DNA of 8,970 bases from Candidatus Melainabacteria bacterium (GTDB lineage: Bacteria > Cyanobacteriota > Vampirovibrionia > Obscuribacterales > Obscuribacteraceae), in contig JACQVM010000329.1 of NCBI GenBank assembly GCA_016209785.1, forward strand, positions 1 to 8,970, read 5' to 3'. Below the pieces are notes generated by a model. The model had not been told where the DNA came from. It was given only the letters and a program-made list of their open reading frames with translations, and made no database searches. Positions 1-5,535 of the stretch are shown piece by piece (position 1 is the stretch's first letter; every line of letters starts with the position of its first letter). The translations under genes were made by a program, and so were the position numbers.

Positions 1-27
1 GAACATGATCGGTATCATATGATTTAG
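1..27 (+). other. Possible 3' tail of an upstream gene
   Basis: The first frame reads eight codons (EHDRYHMI) and stops at TAG 25-27. The other two + frames stop earlier, at 20-22 and 4-6. This could be the last codons of an upstream gvp gene whose stop overlaps the gvpN ribosome site, matching the tight packing elsewhere. It is too short to identify, and an untranslated leader is just as possible. Confidence 0.2.
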
Positions 28-32
28 GAGGT
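26..32 (+). promoter_or_regulatory. Ribosome binding site of gvpN
   Basis: AGGAGGT lies 4 bases before GTG 37 and is a near-perfect Shine-Dalgarno. It fixes the gvpN start at this GTG. Confidence 0.8.
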
Positions 33-36
33 TGAG

Positions 37-1044
37 GTGAGCAAGTTTGAACAAGTTTCAACCATAATAAATTTACGTCCACGATCTGATTTTGTTAACA
101 CCGCATTTGTAGACAAAATTAGTGAGCGGGCGTTGTCGTACATAAGAGCTGGCTATCCAGTACATCTGAGAGGCCCTGCTGGCACTGGAAAAACTTCTAT
201 GGCCATGCATATTGCAGCCGTGATAGGTAGGCCTGTAATGTTGTTGTTTGGTGATGATGAGTTTGGTTCATCGGATTTAGTAGGGAGCCAATCTGGCTAT
301 TCATATAAAAGAATAGTGGACAACTATATTCATTCGGTTATGCGCACCGAAGAAGATATGCATCAGCAGTGGATGGACAATCGATTGACAGTAGCGGTCG
401 AGGAAGGCTTTACCCTTGTCTATGATGAGTTTACCCGTTCTCGCCCGGAGGCCAATAATGTCCTTTTGTCCATTTTAGAAGAAAAGCTGATGGCGATGCC
501 TACTGCACGTAGGGGAGATGGCTACATTCGGGTGCACCCAGACTTTTCTGCTATTTTTACAAGTAATCCTGATGAGTATGCAGGAGTACATAAGACCCAA
601 GATGCTTTACTTGATCGTATGATTACTATTGAAGTTGAGCGACTTGATGAGGACACAGAAATTGCCATCACTCAGGCAAAGTCTGGACTGTCGCTGGATG
701 ACGCAACTCGTATTGTCAATGTTGTTCGAGACTTTCGTGAGTTGAGTAAGGCCAGCATTACTCCAACAGTTAGAAGCTGCTGCATGATTGGTAAAGTGGT
801 GAGCATCCAAGGCTCACATGTTTTAGCCAACGACGATAATTTTAGGCATACTTGTCGTGATGTGCTTTTAGCACGGTTAGGACATGGCCGGGTGGATGCA
901 CTGGAGTTATCTAAAATGACTACATTATTAGATGATCTCATTAGCCAGTACTGTGCCAGCTCATCTGAAAATGGTGAGATGCTTTCATGTGAGAGTGCCT
1001 TCAAGCGCCATGTCAAGGACAATAAGAAGGAGTGTGCGCTATGA
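37..1044 (+). CDS. gvpN: Gas vesicle ATPase GvpN (MoxR-type AAA+)
   Basis: GvpN is the AAA+ ATPase of gas vesicle clusters. In other organisms it is needed for vesicles to grow to full size and is thought to act on the growing shell in the cytoplasm. The 335-residue protein has Walker A GPAGTGKT at residues 46-53, Walker B LVYDE at 127-131, a sensor-1 segment FTSNPDEYAG at 174-183 (Asn177) and the LLDRM segment at 191-195 with a candidate arginine finger, Arg194. FGDDEFGSSDLVG at 71-83 is typical of the MoxR/GvpN family. Length and motif order are those of a complete, active GvpN. The start is GTG, chosen because of the strong AGGAGGT just before it. Its TGA stop overlaps the ATG of the next gene, so the two are probably translationally coupled. 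The C-terminal 40 residues are polar and not diagnostic. Confidence 0.95.
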   Translation: MSKFEQVSTIINLRPRSDFVNTAFVDKISERALSYIRAGYPVHLRGPAGTGKTSMAMHIAAVIGRPVMLLFGDDEFGSSDLVGSQSGYSYKRIVDNYIHSVMRTEEDMHQQWMDNRLTVAVEEGFTLVYDEFTRSRPEANNVLLSILEEKLMAMPTARRGDGYIRVHPDFSAIFTSNPDEYAGVHKTQDALLDRMITIEVERLDEDTEIAITQAKSGLSLDDATRIVNVVRDFRELSKASITPTVRSCCMIGKVVSIQGSHVLANDDNFRHTCRDVLLARLGHGRVDALELSKMTTLLDDLISQYCASSSENGEMLSCESAFKRHVKDNKKECAL

Positions 1045-1406
1045 GAAGGCGACCTACTGCTGGCACAAGGCCTAAGACCTTACGAGCACTCCTTAAGCCT
1101 ACTGCTGCTTCCCTTGAGGCAGAAGCAGGGATGCTGATGCACAGAAGAGAAAGATTAGAAAAAGAGCTCTTGCATATGCAGGAAAGATCTCGCGAGCTTA
1201 CAACGCAAATTGATGAGATTACCCAAGAGGTCGAAACCTTACGCCAGAAGGCATATGCGATGGAAAGCGAAGGGCCCGTGGCACGTCCTCATTCTAAAGC
1301 TAGGTCTAAACCTGCCGAACAAGCTGATGAGCTGAAGTCTGCACACACAGGAGATGACGGACTCCCCCCAGACAGTCGGTTTAAGAGCATGGTGCTTGAT
1401 TATTAA
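1041..1406 (+). CDS. gvpV: GvpV-like coiled-coil gas vesicle protein
   Basis: A 121-residue basic protein. Residues 1-20 are Arg/Pro/Lys-rich. Residues 27-75 form a long heptad-patterned, highly charged helix (RRERLEKELLHMQERSREL and onward), followed by a disordered Ser/Pro/Lys segment and a short hydrophobic end, FKSMVLDY. A basic head, one coiled coil and a short hydrophobic tail are how I remember GvpV proteins, and gvpV directly follows gvpN in the Serratia cluster. The family call rests on this architecture and position, not on an alignment. The GvpV role is poorly defined; the family is an accessory factor in vesicle formation. The start is ATG 1041 in an ATGA overlap with gvpN, with AAGGAG at 1027-1032, eight bases before it. 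An in-frame GTG at 1032 is less likely because it lies on that ribosome site. Confidence 0.6.
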   Translation: MRRRPTAGTRPKTLRALLKPTAASLEAEAGMLMHRRERLEKELLHMQERSRELTTQIDEITQEVETLRQKAYAMESEGPVARPHSKARSKPAEQADELKSAHTGDDGLPPDSRFKSMVLDY

Positions 1407-1485
1407 ACTAAACAAGTGGTTTGTTGGGAATTACTTGCCATAGGGCACAGGTAACTTGGTAGGATTGAGTGGAGGTAACGGTGCT
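1407..1485 (+). other. 79-base intergenic gap before gvpH
   Basis: This is the longest non-coding stretch in the window. It ends with the gvpH ribosome site GGAGG at 1471-1475. It also holds a weak inverted repeat, AACAA/TTGTT, at 1411-1415 and 1421-1425; this is too short and A/T-rich, and lacks a T-run, to be a terminator. I see no convincing -35/-10 pair. An internal promoter or an mRNA processing site is possible but unsupported. Confidence 0.4.
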
Positions 1486-1995
1486 ATGTCTGAGGAAGAA
1501 AAAAAGGGTAAGCCAGGCTTGGGGAATTTCCTCGAGGGGCTTAATAATTTTGTTGATATTGTAGTTAAGCTCCAGGAAACTGGAGAGATATTGCGTGAAG
1601 GTGAGTTTAAGGGCAAGGAAGGCGAGGTTTCTGGTGTATATGGTGTACGCATAAAGACAGGGGGTCCTGACAGAGGGCCTTCTTATGAGCCTTTTGGTAA
1701 CGTAAAAAAGGGCTCGAACGGGCCGCTGGTAGCTGATGAGCGTGAGCCTCTGGTGGATGTGTTTAACGAGAAAGATGCGGTGACCATAGTAGCTGAAATC
1801 CCAGGGGCAGCCGAGGAGTCCATAGATGTTTCTATTGATGGTTGCACACTACGTTTGCGAGCAAAAGCTAGAGACCGAAAGTATTATAAGGAAGTGACAC
1901 TGCCGACTGCAGTTGAGGACATGCCACGAGAACGTTCTTATTTAAATGGAATGTTTTCCATTGTTTTTGATAAAGCTAAATCGGCTGTTGCATAA
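1486..1995 (+). CDS. gvpH: GvpH, Hsp20/alpha-crystallin-fold gas vesicle protein
   Basis: GvpH is the small-heat-shock-like protein of gas vesicle clusters, thought to hold or stabilise other Gvp proteins during assembly. The 169-residue protein has two parts. Residues 1-75 resemble the GvpH N-terminus: an amphipathic helix GLGNFLEGLNNFVDIVVKLQ (11-30), then a Gly/charged segment ending in VYGVRIKTGG (51-60). Residues 86-162 are an alpha-crystallin domain: EPLVDVFNEKDAVTIVAEIPG (87-107), strands through TLRLRAKA, VTLPTAVED, and NGMFSIVF (154-161), the counterpart of the sHSP NG-V-L signature. The C-terminal IxI motif that bridges sHSP oligomers is missing; the chain ends AKSAVA. The start at ATG 1486 is set by GGAGG at 1471-1475, ten bases upstream. 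An earlier in-frame GTG at 1456 lies before this site and is rejected. Confidence 0.85.
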   Translation: MSEEEKKGKPGLGNFLEGLNNFVDIVVKLQETGEILREGEFKGKEGEVSGVYGVRIKTGGPDRGPSYEPFGNVKKGSNGPLVADEREPLVDVFNEKDAVTIVAEIPGAAEESIDVSIDGCTLRLRAKARDRKYYKEVTLPTAVEDMPRERSYLNGMFSIVFDKAKSAVA

Positions 1996-2010
1996 TCTTT
2001 GTGGTGCGCT

Positions 2011-2229
2011 ATGGTGACTGACGTGTCCAATCCTGCAACCAGGCTTCTTTTGGACAAGCTAGAGTCACTAAGGAACCGGCTGTCCAAGACGGTATCCGAA
2101 GTGCGTGAGAAGCTTAAGGAGACACGTTTGTCAGAAGATACACGCAAGGCACTGGAAACCCAGCTCCAGGACTTATTTAAAAGCATCCAGGAAATTGATG
2201 CGTTGGAGACACGATTAAAACGATTATGA
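2011..2229 (+). CDS. Small coiled-coil protein, unidentified, within gvp operon
   Basis: I do not recognise this 72-residue protein. After a short head (MVTDVSNPAT) it is almost wholly helical: residues 11-72 are dense in Leu, Glu, Lys and Arg with a heptad-like spacing (LLLDKLESLRNRL, LETQLQDLFKSI, LETRLKRL), broken only near LSED at 44-47. This suggests a helical hairpin of two coiled-coil arms. It has no cysteine, signal peptide or membrane segment. It follows gvpH by 15 bases, and its TGA overlaps the ATG of the Cdc48-like gene, so the two are probably coupled and may work together, for instance as an adaptor for that ATPase (inference). ATG 2011 has no clear ribosome site; a TTG at 1999 is the other in-frame option. 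Codon use and helical pattern support a real gene. Confidence 0.7.
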   Translation: MVTDVSNPATRLLLDKLESLRNRLSKTVSEVREKLKETRLSEDTRKALETQLQDLFKSIQEIDALETRLKRL

Positions 2230-4415
2230 CTGAAGAAGATCAAATGGCGGTAAAAAGCCCCCCTAACGATAAACCAGCCCCAAAGGACGATAATGGTGCT
2301 CCTGGTCAGACTGCGCAACAAGCAAAAATTAGATTACGGGTTAAAAGAGCTATTCCCAAGGATGTTGGACGAGGCATCATTAGAATGGATCCCGAAGATA
2401 TGGAGTCCATCTCTTGCAAAATCGGGGACATTGTAGGAATTTCTGGACAAGAAGACTCGGTTGCTAGGGTTTTGCCAACGTATATAAATGATCGTGGCAA
2501 AGGGCTTGCCTTTCTTGATGGGCTATTGAGGGAAAATGCTCATATTGGTTTAGAGGATTACCTGACTGTCTACAAGGTAGCTGCCCAGCCAGCTACGGCA
2601 GTTACTCTTACAGCCTTAAGTCCTGGCAGGGGTGGCTATGATGTGCAGTATTTAGGACAGTTTTTAGAAGGACTTGCTCTTGTTGAAGGAGATCGTTTAC
2701 GTGCTGATTTTATTGGTGCTACCGGGCGTGACTTTCGGGTAGTGAGTGCTCAACCGAAAGGTCCAGTAATTCTTCAATCTTCCACTAGAATTAGCCTGCA
2801 AGAAGCTCCGTCAGCAGCAGCAGCTCCCCGGATTAGGGTTAGTTATGAAGATATTGGTGGTTTAACTAAGCAGATTGGGCGCATTCGGGAAATGATTGAG
2901 CTGCCGCTTAAGTATCCACAGGTATTTGAACGTTTAGGCATAGAGCCACCAAAGGGGGTCTTGCTTTATGGCGCCCCTGGGTGTGGTAAGACGCTGGTAG
3001 CACGGGCAGTGGCTTCTGAGACCCAAGCACACTTTGTTAAAATTAATGGACCAGAAATTATCCATAAGTTTTATGGTGAAAGTGAGGCACGCTTGAGAAG
3101 CATTTTTGAAGATGCAGCCAGGAAGGCACCAACCATAATCTTTATCGATGAAATCGATGCCATTGCTCCCAAAAGAGCTGAAGTGTTGGGCGAGGTAGAA
3201 AAGCGTGTGGTTGCCCAACTTTTGTCCCTTATGGATGGTCTGCAAACACGTGGACAGGTAATTGTAATTGGTGCTACTAATATTCCTGATGCGCTGGATC
3301 CAGCGCTTAGGCGACCAGGTAGGTTCGATAGGGAGCTCATGTTTCCGGCTCCAGACAAGGATGGCCGGTTGGAAATTCTACAAATCCATACAAGAGCCAT
3401 GCCTTTGGCTCCTGATGTCGACTTGCAACATCTGGGCTCTATTACCCATGGTTTTGTAGGGGCTGACTTAGCTGCTGTCTGTCGCGAAGCAGCCATGAAT
3501 GCTGTGCGCGATCTCATTCCGCATATAAGCTGGGAAACCAATGAAGTCCCATATGATTTACTTATGGCGCTGGAAGTGCATATGGCACATTTTAATGCTT
3601 CTTTGCGGGAAATTGAGCCATCAGCTTTGCGCGACATAATTGTTGAGGTTCCGGAAGTTGGATGGGCAGATGTAGGTGGACTTCAATCTGTCAAGCAAGT
3701 GTTGATTGAGTCCGTAAACTGGCCATTGCGCTATGCAGACTTGTTTGCAGAGGCTAAGGTGAGCCCACCAAGGGGAATTATGCTGTCAGGTCCACCAGGG
3801 ACAGGCAAGACACTCTTGGCGCGTGCACTTGCTAAAGAAAGCGAAGCAAATTTTTTGTCCATTAAAGGACCAGCACTATTTTCTAAGTGGGTGGGCGAGT
3901 CGGAAAAAGGTATTCGAGAGTTGTTCCGCAAGGCTAGGCAGTCTGCCCCTGCTATTGTCTTTCTGGACGAAATAGATGCCATGGCTGCCCGACGTGGCAC
4001 CGGTGGTGGTGACTCAGGGGTGGCTGAGCGGGTTATCAGCCAGCTTCTGACTGAGATGGATGGCATTCAGGAGATGGAAGGGGTCATTGTGGTTGCTGCA
4101 ACCAACAGGCCAGATTTAATAGATGCTGCCATCATGCGTCCAGGGCGCTTTGACTTTCATTTAGAGCTGCCAGCACCAGATGAGGCAGCAAGGCTGGAGA
4201 TTTTAAAGATTCATACAAAAGGGCGGCCGCTAGAACCTGATATTGTGCTTGAGAAGCTGGCAAGTGAGTTGGAAGGATATGTAGGAGCAGACATAGCATC
4301 AATAGTCAATAAAGCATCTGTCTTAGCCATAAGAGAATATATCAACCAGGAAAAAAAGGGTTCTTTGTCCATTGGTCTTAGGCATTTCCGTGAAGCAATT
4401 GATGCAAGGAAGTAG
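2226..4415 (+). CDS. Cdc48/p97/VAT-type AAA+ ATPase with two ATPase domains
   Basis: A complete 729-residue Cdc48-family unfoldase, a hexameric ring ATPase that threads substrates through its pore. Residues 1-33 are a disordered Lys/Pro/Asp/Asn tail. Residues 34-118 are a double-psi barrel N-domain (IRLRVKRAI, KIGDIVGISG, GKGLAFLDG), followed by its second lobe to about 190 and an Ala-rich linker. D1 has Walker A GAPGCGKT (249-256), Walker B IIFIDE (304-309), pore loop KFYG (281-284) and arginine fingers in RRPGRFD (362-368). D2 has Walker A GPPGTGKT (522-529), Walker B IVFLDE (577-582), pore loop KWVG (554-557) and fingers in MRPGRFD (637-643). Both sites look active and both pores carry aromatics, as in archaeal VAT. 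The chain ends at FREAIDARK with no HbYX proteasome-docking tail. The start is ATG 2226, overlapping the previous stop; ATG 2244 is an alternative. The position inside the gvp run suggests a role in vesicle protein remodelling (inference). Confidence 0.93.
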   Translation: MTEEDQMAVKSPPNDKPAPKDDNGAPGQTAQQAKIRLRVKRAIPKDVGRGIIRMDPEDMESISCKIGDIVGISGQEDSVARVLPTYINDRGKGLAFLDGLLRENAHIGLEDYLTVYKVAAQPATAVTLTALSPGRGGYDVQYLGQFLEGLALVEGDRLRADFIGATGRDFRVVSAQPKGPVILQSSTRISLQEAPSAAAAPRIRVSYEDIGGLTKQIGRIREMIELPLKYPQVFERLGIEPPKGVLLYGAPGCGKTLVARAVASETQAHFVKINGPEIIHKFYGESEARLRSIFEDAARKAPTIIFIDEIDAIAPKRAEVLGEVEKRVVAQLLSLMDGLQTRGQVIVIGATNIPDALDPALRRPGRFDRELMFPAPDKDGRLEILQIHTRAMPLAPDVDLQHLGSITHGFVGADLAAVCREAAMNAVRDLIPHISWETNEVPYDLLMALEVHMAHFNASLREIEPSALRDIIVEVPEVGWADVGGLQSVKQVLIESVNWPLRYADLFAEAKVSPPRGIMLSGPPGTGKTLLARALAKESEANFLSIKGPALFSKWVGESEKGIRELFRKARQSAPAIVFLDEIDAMAARRGTGGGDSGVAERVISQLLTEMDGIQEMEGVIVVAATNRPDLIDAAIMRPGRFDFHLELPAPDEAARLEILKIHTKGRPLEPDIVLEKLASELEGYVGADIASIVNKASVLAIREYINQEKKGSLSIGLRHFREAIDARK

Positions 4416-4439
4416 TTCAGTGGTAGGAAGTACATTGTC

Positions 4440-5228
4440 ATGAGTACAGTAAAGGAAACACAAGGGCAAGAGCAATCTATTAGCTTAGGGCTATATCTTT
4501 ATTGTATTGTCAGGCAGTGTGATGTACCGCAAAGTCTCTGGGATATAAGAGGACTTGAAGGGGAGCCACTAGAGTCCATTACCCACCGCGATCTGGCTGC
4601 TGTAGTAAGCCATGTGCGTACTGAAAGGCAGAGGGCAAGCCGGGAAAATCTTATGGCGCATACGCTGGTTTTAGAAAAGATTATGGAGCACCAGCAACTC
4701 TTGCCTGTTCGTTTCGGCATTGTAGCTAAGACACAAGATGATGTGGTATCAAAGGTGCTTCAGGCATATTACTGGGAGTTTCTTGAGATATTGAAAGGCC
4801 TTGATGGCAAAAAGGAGCTAGGGCTCAAGGTTTTTTGGAATCATGATGCCATCATGGGTCAAATTATTGCCGACGATGCTCAAATACGTGACTTGAGAGA
4901 CAAAGTAGCTGGTCAGTCACCAGAGTCTAGCTATTATCAACGGATTAATTTAGGGAGGTTAGTTGAGGCTGCCTTGTCTGCAAAACGTGACTACTTAAAG
5001 ACCCAGCTTTTGGAGGCGTTGTTGCCGCTGGCAACAGATCATCGGGAAAACAAGCTCCTAACTGAAAATATGGTTTTAAACGCAGCCTTCCTTGTACCTG
5101 TGAACAACGAGGAAAAGTTTGATGAAGCTTTAAATGTGTTTGAGGGCAAATACCAAGACCTGCTTACTTTTAAGTACACGGCAGTTGCTCCACCGTACAA
5201 CTTTGTCAACATTGCTATCCAGCTTTAG
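4440..5228 (+). CDS. gvpF: GvpF (GvpF/GvpL family gas vesicle protein)
   Basis: GvpF/GvpL proteins are essential accessory factors of gas vesicle assembly; GvpF is known to bind GvpA, is a minor vesicle component, and is thought to keep the shell protein from aggregating. The 262-residue protein has the family N-terminal fold starting at GLYLYCIV (17-24), the DLAAVVS strand (51-57), the hallmark LPVRFG motif (88-93) and the C-terminal APPYNF motif (250-255). The C-terminus departs from the commoner GPWPPYSF, which the second paralogue at 7544-8353 keeps; the GxGxxYL motif is likewise replaced by SPESSYY (160-166). The call as F rather than L rests on position directly before gvpG. AGGAAG at 4425-4430, nine bases upstream, supports ATG 4440. 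The gap from the Cdc48 gene is 24 bases. Confidence 0.9.
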   Translation: MSTVKETQGQEQSISLGLYLYCIVRQCDVPQSLWDIRGLEGEPLESITHRDLAAVVSHVRTERQRASRENLMAHTLVLEKIMEHQQLLPVRFGIVAKTQDDVVSKVLQAYYWEFLEILKGLDGKKELGLKVFWNHDAIMGQIIADDAQIRDLRDKVAGQSPESSYYQRINLGRLVEAALSAKRDYLKTQLLEALLPLATDHRENKLLTENMVLNAAFLVPVNNEEKFDEALNVFEGKYQDLLTFKYTAVAPPYNFVNIAIQL

Positions 5229-5245
5229 GCAAACTGGGAGGCTCT

Positions 5246-5518
5246 ATGGGACTGCTGTTTAATCTGCTTACCTTCCCAGTTTCCGGGCCAATGAAAGGAA
5301 TGGTGGCTATTGCTAGGCATATAAAAAGGCAAGCAGATGAAGAGCTTTCTGAGGATACTAAGAGTCCTGAGACAGCACTTCTAGAGCTAGAGATGTTGTA
5401 TGAGCTTGGTGAGATTTCTGAGGCAGAGCTGAAAATCCGAGAGCAAGAGTTGCTGGATGAAATTGATAGAAAGTTAGATATGCAAGAGCGAGGTAGTAAG
5501 TTGGGTGATTCTTTATAG
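5246..5518 (+). CDS. gvpG: Gas vesicle protein GvpG
   Basis: GvpG is a small, mostly helical accessory protein required for vesicle formation in the organisms tested, and it works alongside GvpF/GvpL in early assembly. The 90-residue protein is a textbook member: the hydrophobic start MGLLFNLLTFPVSGPMKG (1-18), a helix with HIKRQADEEL (25-34), then a charged coiled-coil region with ALLELEMLYELGEIS (44-58) and EQELLDEIDRKL (66-77). Length is normal and the protein looks intact. The ribosome site GGGAGG at 5236-5241 lies 4 bases before the ATG. The gap from gvpF is 17 bases, and the ArsA-like gene follows 17 bases after the stop. Confidence 0.95.
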   Translation: MGLLFNLLTFPVSGPMKGMVAIARHIKRQADEELSEDTKSPETALLELEMLYELGEISEAELKIREQELLDEIDRKLDMQERGSKLGDSL

Positions 5519-5535
5519 CAGTTGGGCAACAAGCA

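Noticed and set aside
672..1022. 116-codon - strand frame within gvpN
   Set aside because: Entirely antisense to gvpN and without family features.
1411..1425. Inverted repeat AACAA/TTGTT after the GvpV-like gene
   Set aside because: Five weak A/T-rich pairs with no following T-run; not a credible terminator.
1425..1440. Sigma-54-like sequence TGG...TTGCC before gvpH
   Set aside because: The GG and GC elements are 9 bases apart instead of the strict 10, and the -24 box lacks the usual CACG. Gap sequences of this size give such matches by chance.
1034..2013. Shared 10-mer GTGCGCTATG at the starts of the genes at 1041 and 2011
   Set aside because: Only two copies, one of them doubling as gvpN coding sequence. 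Similar GCTATG endings before other starts suggest chance or codon bias rather than a regulatory site.
1938..2321. 127-codon - strand frame across the gvpH/Cdc48 junction
   Set aside because: It covers the ends of three well-supported + strand genes and shows no family features.
3071..3637. 188-codon open frame on the - strand within the Cdc48-like gene
   Set aside because: It lies antisense to a fully conserved AAA+ region, its translation is Ser/Ala-rich with no recognisable motif, and it has no convincing ribosome site. It is a shadow of the + strand codon pattern.
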